Source of the DNA: Gammaproteobacteria bacterium
GTDB lineage: Bacteria > Pseudomonadota > Gammaproteobacteria > Pseudomonadales > UBA5518
Reading direction: 5' to 3'
Length of the DNA stretch: 64,000 nt
Assembly (NCBI GenBank): GCA_016705365.1
Contig: JADIYI010000008.1
Span: forward strand, 2,232,001-2,296,000
The notes under the pieces were generated by a model. It worked only from the letters and a program-made list of their open reading frames with translations. It was not told the DNA's origin and did no database searches. This document shows, in pieces, positions 54,111 to 63,303 of the stretch (its first letter is position 1; each line of letters begins with the position of its first letter). Both the position numbers and the translations under genes were made by a program.

Positions 54111-55538
54111 TCAGAGTAGCGGGCCCAGCAGTCGCAGCGTATTTCCGAGCGCTCGGCGGATGATCGGCCGTTTGCTCCACCGATCGGCATCGATCAGCAC
54201 CGACTTGCCCAGATAGCCCTGTTGCAGTTCGTTGATCCTCGATGTGAACTCCGTACTGTACACCAGCAGGGAAATCTCGAAGTTCAGCCAGAAGCTGCGC
54301 ATGTCGAAATTGACCGATCCGAATATGCTCATGGTGTCATCGATCAGCATGCTCTTGGTGTGCAGCAAGCCACCTTCGAACAATGCGATGCGAACGCCCG
54401 CCGCGAGCAGTTCATCATAATTTGCCTCGCTGGCATGGCGCACCAGAAACGAGTCATTGCGTGCGGGTACGATCAAAGTGACCCGCACGCCGCCCTGGGC
54501 TGCCGAAATCAGCGCGCTCAGAACGGATTCGTCGGGGACAAAGTAGGGAGTCGTGAGCGTCAGGGTATGCCGCGCCGAGTAGATTGCGGTGAGCAGCAGG
54601 CGGTGGATTGCCTCCGGCCGGGGCGCGGGCCCCGAAGGAACCGCCTGGACCAGGACATCGCCGTGCAGCGGTGCCGGCATCGCTGAAGGCGCGGCAAAGG
54701 CATCGCCTGATTCGGCGGACCAGTCCATTTCAAAAATCTGGCTCAGCCACAGGACCGCCGGCCCCTCGATCCGCGCAACGGCGTCAACCCATTGTCCGAC
54801 GCCTGAATCCAGCTTGAAAAACCGGGGATCGACCAGGTTCTGGCTACCCACATAGGCGACCCGGTCGTCGATCAGCGCGATCTTGCGATGATAGCGAAGA
54901 TCCGCACGGCGGCCGAGAGACGGTGTCAGTGCGGCAGCCACTTCTATGCCTGCGCGCACGAGGTCCGCACAGCGCCGGCTTCCGAGAAACGGTTTGCTGC
55001 CAATGGCGTCGAGCAACACCTTGCACTGCACACCGCGGCTGCGGGCCTGCAACAGCGCCTGATGCACGCGCTCGACCTCGCCTGCGTCATGCCAGATATA
55101 GAACGCAAGCCTGCAGTGTCGTGTGGCGCTGTCGATTTCCCTGACCAGTGCGTCGAACACCGAGAGGTGGTCTTCGAGCAACTGCAAGCGGTTACCGTGA
55201 AGCGCGGGTGCTCCGAGAACACGCAGCGCTTGCGGGTAAACGCCAAGTCCGGGCGTGCCACTGGGCGGGGAACTCGCCTGGATCAGTGCCGCCAGACCGG
55301 GTTGGGCATCGCGCCGCGCCTTGGCTTGGCGGGCGAACCACAGCCGGTCGAGATGTTTGCCGCCAAAGAGCATGTATGCGGCAGCACCCGCAAACGGTAC
55401 CGAACACAACAACACCAGCCAGGCCAGCGAAACACCCACGGGCAGTCTGCGCGCAATCACCCTTGCGGACAGGGCGATCACGATCAGCCAGTGTGATAGC
55501 AGTACCGCGGTCGAAACCAGGTGCGGGTTTGCGGGCAT
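54111..55538 (-). CDS. Cardiolipin synthase (phospholipase D family)
   Basis: 475 residues: two N-terminal membrane helices (about 5-60), then two PLD domains with HKD motifs YHRKIALIDDRVAYVGSQN (first) and LHTKSMLIDDTMSIFGSVN (second). It joins two phosphatidylglycerols to cardiolipin in the inner membrane. The start follows the VTT-like gene's stop by one base, so the two are coupled. It is next to MscS and the VTT protein, an envelope-lipid context. Confidence 0.92.
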   Translation of the reverse strand: MPANPHLVSTAVLLSHWLIVIALSARVIARRLPVGVSLAWLVLLCSVPFAGAAAYMLFGGKHLDRLWFARQAKARRDAQPGLAALIQASSPPSGTPGLGVYPQALRVLGAPALHGNRLQLLEDHLSVFDALVREIDSATRHCRLAFYIWHDAGEVERVHQALLQARSRGVQCKVLLDAIGSKPFLGSRRCADLVRAGIEVAAALTPSLGRRADLRYHRKIALIDDRVAYVGSQNLVDPRFFKLDSGVGQWVDAVARIEGPAVLWLSQIFEMDWSAESGDAFAAPSAMPAPLHGDVLVQAVPSGPAPRPEAIHRLLLTAIYSARHTLTLTTPYFVPDESVLSALISAAQGGVRVTLIVPARNDSFLVRHASEANYDELLAAGVRIALFEGGLLHTKSMLIDDTMSIFGSVNFDMRSFWLNFEISLLVYSTEFTSRINELQQGYLGKSVLIDADRWSKRPIIRRALGNTLRLLGPLL

Positions 55539-55539
55539 T

Positions 55540-56325
55540 TCAGTGCTTTGTGGTCTCGCCGTCGGTCGGGGCGAGCGCGGCGGTGGCCTCTGCTGATGCC
55601 GCCTCGATTGCCCTGCGCGCGGTTCTGGCAATGAAGAACATCAGCACGATCGCCACACCCAGGCCGCCAAGCGTCAGCAGGTCATGATGAAGCCATGCAC
55701 CCCCGGTTGTGCCGCTTGCCAGTGCCAGGTGCTTGCCTGCATAGCCCGCATAGACCTCGATGCACAGATAGGGCAGGGCGGCCACGCAAGCCATCATGAA
55801 GCGCACAAAACCCACGCCGGCGGCGCCGAGTACATAGCTCGTCATGGCGCGGTTGATAGGGGTCAGACGGATGAGGATCTGTAGCCGAAACTCCTGGCCG
55901 AGCACCGCGTGCTGAATGGACTCGAGTGCCGGCCTGGATGCCAGGAACCGGTCAATTCGTGGCTTGAGCAGATGCCTCGATAGCGCATACTGGAGTGCCG
56001 ATCCTGCAAGCGTTCCGACAAATACGGCACACAGGCCCGGGAGCAAGCCAAATACCGCGCCGGCGACCAGCCCCAGCAGTACATCCGGCACGAACAGCGA
56101 GCACAGCACGGAATAAGACATTACGAACACGAGCGTGCCCCACGATCCCATGCCCGTGACCCATGCCTCCAGGGCACCGATGTGCCGATGCGCTTCCTCG
56201 CCGAGCAGGAAGATGGACACGAGCAGCAGCGTGCCGGCAGCGGCATACGGCAGCAGTTCCGCGCGCCGGGCATGCACCAGGTAGGCGTGGACTTCGCGCA
56301 GGCGCGCCATGGATGCGGTTATCAC
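55540..56325 (-). CDS. VTT/DedA-like (TVP38/TMEM64) membrane protein
   Basis: 261 residues with about five membrane segments. The family signature is seen as FVPDVLLGLVAGAVFGLLPG, GTLAGSALQYALSRHLL and ILIRLTPINRAMTSYVLGAA (charged, re-entrant region). Family members move or scramble lipids. It starts with GTG 56325, overlapped by the stop of a small lipoprotein frame (GTGA). An ATG at 56310 is possible. Confidence 0.9.
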   Translation of the reverse strand: MITASMARLREVHAYLVHARRAELLPYAAAGTLLLVSIFLLGEEAHRHIGALEAWVTGMGSWGTLVFVMSYSVLCSLFVPDVLLGLVAGAVFGLLPGLCAVFVGTLAGSALQYALSRHLLKPRIDRFLASRPALESIQHAVLGQEFRLQILIRLTPINRAMTSYVLGAAGVGFVRFMMACVAALPYLCIEVYAGYAGKHLALASGTTGGAWLHHDLLTLGGLGVAIVLMFFIARTARRAIEAASAEATAALAPTDGETTKH

Positions 56326-56450
56326 CGGGAAGGATCGCCCGCGGACAATTCATCGCCATTGAGATCGAGGTAGGCCTCGAGCCAGCCGAGACCTGCAAGC
56401 CTGTGATACCCGCAGGCTCCGAGGGACAGCGATGCCAGAACGAATATCAT
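56322..56450 (-). CDS. Putative 42-residue lipoprotein with EF-hand-like loop
   Basis: MIFVLASLSLGAC ends in a lipobox with Cys13; the 29-residue mature part contains YLDLNGDELSAGD, which resembles a calcium-binding DxNxD loop. Its stop overlaps the start of the VTT gene (GTGA), supporting translational coupling. The ATG has no clear ribosome site, but the preceding codons (ARKLSFT) would make a good n-region, so the true start may be upstream and non-ATG. I do not know the family. Confidence 0.45.
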   Translation of the reverse strand: MIFVLASLSLGACGYHRLAGLGWLEAYLDLNGDELSAGDPSR

Positions 56451-56749
56451 CGTGAACGAGAGTTTGCGCGCGATATGAAAGATCTTCCTTTCTCTTCATT
56501 TTTTGCGAGATCGCGCTGTCGTTTTTGAAAGCTGCAATTCGCTTTGGCCATTCGACGCCTCGGAAGCTCAGTGTTTGATCACGGCCGACAGGATACGGCA
56601 TTTGGCCGCCTCCGTGCGATCTGCCCCGTGCGCGGAGCGGGCAGCGGCGGGCATGGAAAGCATAAACCGCTCTTTCGGTCCGCGCGAGTCCGGGCTGATA
56701 TCCGGCGGCAACTACCGCGCCTGGTACACATGGCGCCAGCGAATCCGCC
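56451..56749. other. Intergenic region between the lipid gene group and the efflux operon
   Basis: I see no gene I can support on either strand. The 3' end of the efflux operon and the promoter of the lipid gene group should lie here. No hairpin with a T-run was found. Confidence 0.4.
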
Positions 56750-58300
56750 TCAATCGGCCACAGCGGGCGCGCCGCCACCAGCCGAGCGCCGTGCCAACCA
56801 GACAACAACGACCATCGCGATGCTCAGCCACGCCGAAATCCAGAACAGATCGATCGAAGACATCAGGTACGCCTGGTTCTCGAGTGTCCGTACGATCATT
56901 GCGTAGCTTTGCGGATCGGTGAAGCCGAATTGATGCAGCGTCTGCGTCGCATGTTGCAGCGTCGGGTCATAGGCGCTGGATGTCTCCGCCATCCTGCTCT
57001 GGTGCAGGGCGGCGCGGCGGTCCCACAAGGTGGTCGTGATGGACGCGGCAAAGCCGCCGGCCGTGATGCGTGAGAAATTGGAAATACCCGACGCGGATGG
57101 AATGCGTTGCGGGGCGATGCTGTCGAGCGAGATCGTTACCAGTGAAACGAAGAATGAGGTCAACGCAATTCCCTGCACCAGCATCGGCAGCACAAAATCC
57201 CGGAACGACGCGGTGGCCGTGAGATTCGCGCGCATGAAATAGGACGCGGCGAATGCCACCAATGCGAGAGTCGCAAACCAGCGCGCGTCAGCGCGCGCCA
57301 TGTACCGGGTCGCAAGCGGCGTCAGCAGTACCGCGATCACGCCACTTGGTGCGGCGACAAGTCCCGCCCAGGTTGCCGTATAGCCGAGTCGGGTCTGCAA
57401 CCACAGCGGCAGGATCAGCACGTTGGCGAAGAAAACCGCGTATCCCAGGCAAAATGCCAGCGTTCCGAGCGCAAAGTTGCGATCGCGAAACAGCGACAGA
57501 TCCACCACCGGATGGTCATCGGTCAGTTCCCAGATGATCCATGCGATGAAGATCACCGCGGCGGTCACCGCAAACACGACGATGTGCGGCGATGCGAACC
57601 AGTCAACGTTCTTGCCGGTGTCCAGCACGATCTGCAGCGCAGCCACCCATACCACCAGAAGACACAAGCCCATGCGATCGATCGGCAGTTTGCGCGTCGG
57701 CGTTTCACGTTTCGCAAGTCCGCGCCAGCAAATCGTTGCTGCCAATATGCCGACCGGCACATTGATCAGAAAGATCCAGCTCCAGTGATGGTTGTCGGAT
57801 ATGTAGCCACCGAGAATCGGACCGGCGATCGGCGCCACCAGTGTGGTGATCGACCATATGCCGAGTGCGGTCGTGCGTTTATCGGACGGGAAGATCGATA
57901 TCAGCAGTGCCTGCGATCCCGGAATCAGGGGTCCCGATACCGCACCCTGGAGGACCCGGAACAGAACCAGAACCGGAAGACTCCACGCGATGCCGCATAA
58001 AAACGACGCGAGCGTGAACAGGAGCATCGACGTGACGAAGGTGCGCACCGCGCCGTAGCGCTGCATCAGCCACCCGGTCAGCGGCACCGCCACCCCATTG
58101 GAAACCGCAAACGAGGTGATGATCCAGGTGCCCTGGTCCGTGCTGGCACCGAGATTGCCGGCGATGGTTGGCAACGAAACGTTGGCGATGGTGGTGTCCA
58201 GTACCTGCATGAATGTGCCCAGCGCGAGCGCGATGGCGATGATGGCAAGCGGCGCACCCTGCAATGGCGCGGCGGCTTGTGCCACGTCCCTTTCGCTCAT
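56750..58300 (-). CDS. DHA2-family multidrug transporter (EmrB-like)
   Basis: 516 residues with 14 predicted membrane helices. Motif D1 LDTTIANVSLPTIAG and motif C GIWSITTLVAPIAGPILGGY are those of DHA2 drug/proton antiporters. It is the inner-membrane pump of a tripartite system with the HlyD and outer-membrane genes upstream. ATG 58300 places helix 1 as usual; ATG 58357 is an in-frame alternative overlapping the previous gene. Substrates unknown. Confidence 0.93.
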   Translation of the reverse strand: MSERDVAQAAAPLQGAPLAIIAIALALGTFMQVLDTTIANVSLPTIAGNLGASTDQGTWIITSFAVSNGVAVPLTGWLMQRYGAVRTFVTSMLLFTLASFLCGIAWSLPVLVLFRVLQGAVSGPLIPGSQALLISIFPSDKRTTALGIWSITTLVAPIAGPILGGYISDNHHWSWIFLINVPVGILAATICWRGLAKRETPTRKLPIDRMGLCLLVVWVAALQIVLDTGKNVDWFASPHIVVFAVTAAVIFIAWIIWELTDDHPVVDLSLFRDRNFALGTLAFCLGYAVFFANVLILPLWLQTRLGYTATWAGLVAAPSGVIAVLLTPLATRYMARADARWFATLALVAFAASYFMRANLTATASFRDFVLPMLVQGIALTSFFVSLVTISLDSIAPQRIPSASGISNFSRITAGGFAASITTTLWDRRAALHQSRMAETSSAYDPTLQHATQTLHQFGFTDPQSYAMIVRTLENQAYLMSSIDLFWISAWLSIAMVVVVWLARRSAGGGAPAVAD

Positions 58301-58340
58301 GGCGGCGGGCTCGTCAAAAAAGGCGCATCGAAGGGAGCAG

Positions 58341-59537
58341 TCATGGAACGGGCGCATCCGCGTTGTTCTGCGCCAGGATGCGTGCCACGATGCGATCGGC
58401 CTGAAGCTTCGCATCACCGGTTTCGGCGCGCGTATCTGGCGCAAGCGGCTCCTCTGACATCAGCGGTCCGGTGGTGTCGCTGATGTCGATCATCACGCTG
58501 ACCGAAAGGCCGACGCGCAACGGATGCTCGCGCAATTGCGCAGCATCGAGGGCCACGCGCACCGGTACACGCTGCACGATCTTGATCCAGTTTCCGGATG
58601 CGTTCTGTGGTGGCAGCAGCGCGAACGCCGCGCCTGTTCCGGCGCCCAATCCCTGGACACGCCCGTGATAGCTCACCTTGGCGCCGTAGATATCCGCGGT
58701 GATCGTGGCGGGTTGGCCGACACGCACGTCTTCGAGCTGTCCTTCCTTGAAGTTCGCATCGACCCACACATCCGCCAGCGGTACCACGGCCATCAGCGGT
58801 GTGCCCGGGGCAACGTGCTGACCGATCTGGACGTTTCGTTGCGCCACCACACCGTCAACCGGAGCGACGAGCTGCATATGCGAGAGTGTGATCGCGGCGT
58901 CGTGCACTCTTGCGATCGCCGCCAGCACTTCGGGGTTGTCATTCACCGACGTGCCTGCGACAGCCGCCCGCGCCTGCTGCAACTCGCTGGCGCTGGCGCG
59001 CGACGATGCCTGTGCAGTCGTCACGGCGTCGCGCGCGTGATGGATCTCTTCTGCGGCAACCGCGCCGCCTTCGGCCGACGCCTGTCTGCGTCGGTAGTCT
59101 TCCTGTGCCTGCGCCAGCTGCACGCGCGCTGCGGCGATCTCCGCATCGAATTGGTCAACCCTGGCAAACTGTGCCCGCACGCCGCGCACGGTTCGCGCCA
59201 GATCGGCTTGCGCAGCCTGCATCGCAACCTGTGCCCGCGCCGGATCGAGTTCCACCAGCAGTTGCCCGCGCTGCACCGACTGGGTGTTGTCTGCGTGAAC
59301 GGCGAGCACCGATGCCGCTTCGCGACTGGTTATCGCGATCACGTCGCCAGACACGTAGGCGTCATCGGTGCTCTCGTGGAATCGGCCGCTCAGGAACCAA
59401 TAGAAGCTCCAGGCAACCACACCTGCAACAACGACGAGAGCCAGCAGGATCAACCCGCGTCGGCGCGACGAAGCCCGTCCATTATTGCCGGGGTTGCCGG
59501 GGGGACTATCTGGATGTGCCGAACCGGTTTTGCTCAT
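58341..59537 (-). CDS. HlyD/EmrA-family membrane fusion protein
   Basis: 398 residues: one N-terminal membrane helix (about 28-50), STDDAYVSGDVIAITS (lipoyl half), a long coiled coil (about 100-200) and VDGVVAQRNVQIGQHVAPGT (second lipoyl half). The C-terminus of about 35 residues is polar. It bridges the pump and the outer-membrane channel. It overlaps the channel gene (ATGA). Confidence 0.93.
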   Translation of the reverse strand: MSKTGSAHPDSPPGNPGNNGRASSRRRGLILLALVVVAGVVAWSFYWFLSGRFHESTDDAYVSGDVIAITSREAASVLAVHADNTQSVQRGQLLVELDPARAQVAMQAAQADLARTVRGVRAQFARVDQFDAEIAAARVQLAQAQEDYRRRQASAEGGAVAAEEIHHARDAVTTAQASSRASASELQQARAAVAGTSVNDNPEVLAAIARVHDAAITLSHMQLVAPVDGVVAQRNVQIGQHVAPGTPLMAVVPLADVWVDANFKEGQLEDVRVGQPATITADIYGAKVSYHGRVQGLGAGTGAAFALLPPQNASGNWIKIVQRVPVRVALDAAQLREHPLRVGLSVSVMIDISDTTGPLMSEEPLAPDTRAETGDAKLQADRIVARILAQNNADAPVP

Positions 59538-60949
59538 TGCGTGTTTTCCTGAAGAGGATCGGCCAATTCGAATCCCCCGCCGAATGCCATCAGTAGTGCT
59601 ACCCGCTGGGATTTGATGTCGGCGTGCAACGAGGTCGAACGTCTTTCGGCCTCCAGCAGCGTGGTTTCAGCGTCGAGTACGTTGAGTTGCGCATCGATCC
59701 CGTTGCGGTAGCGGATCTCGGCCAGGCGGAAACTCTCCCGGGCCGCATCCAGCGCGATACCCTGTTCGGCCGCCTGCTCCTGCAGTGTGCGCAATTGGGT
59801 AAGCGTATCCGCCGTCTGTTTCACGGCATCGATGACCGCACCGTTGTAGTCGGCGACCGCTGCGTCGAGAGCCGCTGTTGCGCCCGCGTATTGCGCGCGC
59901 AGTTCACCTGCATCGAAAACCGGAAGATGGATCGCCGGCCCCGCGCCGTAGGTCCGCGCGGAGGCGCTGAACATCTGATCAAGGCCGATTGAAGACCACC
60001 CCGCAAATGCCGCGATGTTCATGTCGGGATAGAAGGCCTTGCGGGCCACGTCGCGACCGGAAAGCGCGGCATCGATTCGCGCCCGCGCCGCCTGTATGTC
60101 GGCGCGCCGCGCCAGCAGATCGGCCGGGAGGACCGGTGGCAACGGGATCACGTCCAGATTCAGTCCGGGTTCACGGATCGTTGCGTACACATCCGCGCCA
60201 CGGCCAATCAATGCCGCAATCTGATGCCTTGTCAGTTCGAGATTGCTGTCGGCGCGGATACGATCCGCGCGCGCCAGCGCGAGCAACACTTCCGCATTTT
60301 TCTGAGCCGTGGTGCTCTCGAGGCCATTGCGAACACGCGTATTCGTGAGCTCCAGGATGCTTGCACGCTGCTTCACGGTCGCTGCGGCGAGATCGCGCAA
60401 CGCGCAGCTGCGCGCCAGGTCGATATACGTCTGCGTGAGGACCCCGGCGAGCGCGAGCCGGGCTGCGGCCATATCGAGTTCGGCCGCTTCGGCAGACCGC
60501 TGCGCCATGGCAACCATCGCGGATTGCTTGCCCCAGAAATCGAGCGACCAGTCGAGCTTCGCCTGAGCCGTGCCGATCCAGTCCGTACTGCCGCCGAACG
60601 GCGGGGGGATGATGTAGTTTTCGCTGAATCGCTGGCGCGTTTCCTGTCCATCGACAGAGACCTGCGGGTAGCTCACTGCGCGGCTCATGGACAGCTCGGC
60701 CTGGGCCTGACGCATCCGGGCCAGCGCGGCGGCCAGCGTGGGACTGCCGTGCAGTGCCTGATCGATCAATGAATCGAGCTGCACATCACCGAAGGCGTGC
60801 CACCACGTGTCACTTATCGCGGGCGTCTTTGTGCCCCCCAGACCGAGATTCCCGGATGCCAGGCGGGATTCGGCTGGTGTGATGGTCGGTGCCGACACGC
60901 ATGCCGTGAGCACAGCGCCCACCAGCAGCATGCCAGGGATCAGTTTCAT
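59534..60949 (-). CDS. Outer-membrane efflux lipoprotein (NodT/OprM type)
   Basis: 471 residues. It has a lipoprotein signal peptide MKLIPGMLLVGAVLTAC, then two repeats of the OEP helical barrel; DTWWHAFGDVQLDSLIDQAL is the family start. DIQAARARIDAAL and NVLDAETTLLEAER mark the two repeats. It forms the outer-membrane exit duct. It overlaps both marR and the fusion-protein gene by ATGA. Confidence 0.93.
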   Translation of the reverse strand: MKLIPGMLLVGAVLTACVSAPTITPAESRLASGNLGLGGTKTPAISDTWWHAFGDVQLDSLIDQALHGSPTLAAALARMRQAQAELSMSRAVSYPQVSVDGQETRQRFSENYIIPPPFGGSTDWIGTAQAKLDWSLDFWGKQSAMVAMAQRSAEAAELDMAAARLALAGVLTQTYIDLARSCALRDLAAATVKQRASILELTNTRVRNGLESTTAQKNAEVLLALARADRIRADSNLELTRHQIAALIGRGADVYATIREPGLNLDVIPLPPVLPADLLARRADIQAARARIDAALSGRDVARKAFYPDMNIAAFAGWSSIGLDQMFSASARTYGAGPAIHLPVFDAGELRAQYAGATAALDAAVADYNGAVIDAVKQTADTLTQLRTLQEQAAEQGIALDAARESFRLAEIRYRNGIDAQLNVLDAETTLLEAERRSTSLHADIKSQRVALLMAFGGGFELADPLQENTQ

Positions 60950-61452
60950 TTTGTTTTGGGTACTCTTTGCTTTGCTGCGTTTTTCATGGTCGCCATCGGT
61001 TCGGCTTCCATGCGCGTCAGCAGACGTGAGAGCAGTTCAATCAGAGTGCTCGCTTCATCGGTCGTGAATTCCGCGAGCATGTCGTTCCAGAACTGCACGG
61101 TACGGGGCATGAGTTCGGTGGCGACGGCGTGACCGGCATCGGTCAAGCTCAGATTGACAATGCGGCGGTCGACTTCGTCGCGGCGCCGCATGATCAGGCC
61201 GCGCACCTCGAGCTGGTCGATCAGGCGGGTGGTGGCACCGGTGTCATGGCCCAGATGGCGCGCGATATCCGAACAGGTATGCGAAATGCCGTCGCGCAGG
61301 GATATCAGCGCAATCCAATGCGTGAAGGTGATTTCCTGATCCGCAAAACGGGCCTGCGCGTGCGGTATCGTCAGGTTGTTCAGCCGGCGAATCAAATAGC
61401 CGACCGATTTGCGAGCATTGAATGTGCTCGTTCGGTAACGGAATCTGGCCAT
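60946..61452 (-). CDS. MarR-family transcriptional regulator
   Basis: 168 residues, a winged helix with TCSDIARHLGHDTGATTRLI (recognition helix) and RRRDEVDRRIVNLSLTDAG (wing). It is the first gene of the efflux operon and probably its repressor, released by a drug-like ligand. GGAAG precedes two adjacent ATGs (61455, 61452); I chose 61452 for spacing. Confidence 0.92.
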   Translation of the reverse strand: MARFRYRTSTFNARKSVGYLIRRLNNLTIPHAQARFADQEITFTHWIALISLRDGISHTCSDIARHLGHDTGATTRLIDQLEVRGLIMRRRDEVDRRIVNLSLTDAGHAVATELMPRTVQFWNDMLAEFTTDEASTLIELLSRLLTRMEAEPMATMKNAAKQRVPKTK

Positions 61453-61484
61453 CATTGACTTCCATAAAACTGCGGAAGCAGTCT

Positions 61485-61512
61485 CTGCCAAGGCAGCTAA
61501 TATGTCAATATT
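61485..61512 (-). promoter_or_regulatory. Candidate MarR operator and promoter of the efflux operon
   Basis: Two inverted repeats lie side by side 30-60 bases before marR: CTGCC-AA-GGCAG (61485-61496) and AATAT-GTCA-ATATT (61499-61512). On the minus strand a consensus -35 TTGACA overlaps the second (61503-61508); the -10 is weak. Placement fits autorepression. Confidence 0.5.
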
Positions 61513-61681
61513 TTCCCTGGATCCCGCCCGGCTCCGACATCGGCTGATCCTTCGATCGATCGCCTCGATGCGTTTGTCAGAGTTTTCGAGTGAAACCCGT
61601 TCATTCCACAATCCCCGTGATTCTTGCTCTAATAGACCGGGTAGTCATGTTTTCCTGTTGTCTCGAGTAGGTGGAGTAACC

Positions 61682-62215
61682 GTGAAGACCGTCTGGATCA
61701 TCGATGGCGCCTACCTGTTCAACTTCGGCCGCAGTCATGCCTTCGATTACCTGAAGCTGAAAAACGAGATCGTGCGCCTCAACGGTGGCCCCATCCACGA
61801 GAGCTACTTTCTCAATGCCAGCGCCGATCCCCTGCTCGAAGCGAACGGGCCGTTCTACACCTGGCTCAAATCGGCCGCACCCAAAGGACCGAAGTTCAGG
61901 GTGCAGCTGTACCGGATGAAGGAGTTGCACGTGAACTGCCCGAACTGCAATCACGTCTTTGACCGCCAGGTGCAGCAGGGTGTCGATGTGGCGATTGCCA
62001 CCCTGGTCATCAAGCTGGCGGTCGCCAATGTCTACGACCGCCTGATCCTGGCGGCCGGCGACGGGGATTTCGAGGACGCGATCCGCTACGTGAAGTCCGA
62101 ACTCCACAAGGAAGTCTGGCTCTGCGGTTCGGAGCAGAACCTGTCATCGGATCTGCAATCCTATTCCGACAATGTGCTGTGGCTGGAAAACATGAGCCCC
62201 GCGATCGACAAGTAA
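61682..62215 (+). CDS. NYN-domain (PIN-like) putative RNase
   Basis: 177 residues. NYN fold acids are in VWIIDGAYLF, GVDVAIATLVIKLA and LAAGDGDFEDAIR, the pattern of LabA/DUF88 proteins. An inserted CPNC pair (about 81-84) may bind a metal. The start is GTG 61682 with GGTGGAG at good spacing; a longer frame upstream has no ribosome site. It diverges from the marR operon, but a functional link is not evident. Confidence 0.85.
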   Translation: MKTVWIIDGAYLFNFGRSHAFDYLKLKNEIVRLNGGPIHESYFLNASADPLLEANGPFYTWLKSAAPKGPKFRVQLYRMKELHVNCPNCNHVFDRQVQQGVDVAIATLVIKLAVANVYDRLILAAGDGDFEDAIRYVKSELHKEVWLCGSEQNLSSDLQSYSDNVLWLENMSPAIDK

Positions 62216-62264
62216 TCGCGCGCCCGGAGACTCGCGCAGGCGGGGAAATCAAGGAGGAGTGATC

Positions 62265-63281
62265 ATGGTCTCGATGAGCTATGTGGCCTGGCTTGCCGAT
62301 TTCATGCGCGTCTACGGTACCGAGCCTGCGCAGCTGTTGCACGGTACCGGCGTGGACGGGCTGGACCTGGCCGATCCGGCTGCCGGCATCAGCGACAGTC
62401 AGCACATCGTGCTGCTGCGCAACGCGATGCGTCTCAGTGGCGATCCCACGCTCGGCCTAGAAATGGGTTACAACCGACACATCTCCACCCTGGATCGTTT
62501 CGGTTTCGCGATGATGTGCTGCGAGAATTTCCGCGAGGCGCTCCGCGTGGGATTCGAGTGCCAGCGCGTCGTGGGCCGCTTCAGTGGCCGGCTGCTGTTT
62601 CTTTCCGCGCATGAGGAATCCGATACGGCGGTGATCCAGATCGAGGTGGCGCCGGAGCTGGGAGATCTCACGCGCTTTGCCATCGAGGAAATCCTCGGCA
62701 ATATCCTGGCGAGCACACGCTGGATCACCGGGCACGAGCTGCCGCTCAGGGAATTGCGCTGCGCCTATCCGGCCCCGGCGCATGCCGAGGTCTACCGCAA
62801 ATATTTCGCTTGCCCGATCCGGTTCGATGCGCCGGATCAACAGTTGCGCTTCGACGCCGGGTTTCTGGATACGCCGCTGCCACAGGCGAGCAGCCATGCC
62901 GCGCGCATGTATCGCCAGCATTGCCGGGCGCTGATCAACCGCGATGTGCGGGAGCACGACGAGCTCGTCGGACGGATCCGCGAGTTGACCGTGAAGGCCG
63001 GGGGCAGGGGCATGCCGCTGGACGAATGCGCCGCGTCACTGTCGCTCAGCGCGCGCACGCTGCGACGCAAGCTGCAGGAGCGGGGCCTGTCCTACCAGCA
63101 GATCATCGACGAGGTCCGCAGCGGGCTGGCGCGCACCCAGCTGCTCGCGCCCCGCTCCAGCGTCGAAGCGGTCGCCACGCGCCTTGGCTTCAGCGAGGCA
63201 GCGAGCTTTTCGCGCGCCTTCAAGCGCTGGACCGGCATGTCGCCGCGGCAATTCCGCGCGCGTGGCGACTCGCTACGCTGA
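62265..63281 (+). CDS. AraC-family regulator with arabinose-binding-like domain
   Basis: 338 residues. The N-terminal ligand domain (about 15-210; LGLEMGYNRHISTLDRFGFA) and C-terminal helix-turn-helix pair (LDECAASLSLSARTLRRKL and FSEAASFSRAFKRWTGMSPR) are clear. AAGGAGGA lies 7 bases before ATG 62265. It converges with the acyl-CoA dehydrogenase gene and may control a lipid or steroid-type catabolic set outside the window. Confidence 0.93.
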   Translation: MVSMSYVAWLADFMRVYGTEPAQLLHGTGVDGLDLADPAAGISDSQHIVLLRNAMRLSGDPTLGLEMGYNRHISTLDRFGFAMMCCENFREALRVGFECQRVVGRFSGRLLFLSAHEESDTAVIQIEVAPELGDLTRFAIEEILGNILASTRWITGHELPLRELRCAYPAPAHAEVYRKYFACPIRFDAPDQQLRFDAGFLDTPLPQASSHAARMYRQHCRALINRDVREHDELVGRIRELTVKAGGRGMPLDECAASLSLSARTLRRKLQERGLSYQQIIDEVRSGLARTQLLAPRSSVEAVATRLGFSEAASFSRAFKRWTGMSPRQFRARGDSLR

Positions 63282-63303
63282 CACCATCAGCCGCAAGTGC
63301 GGC

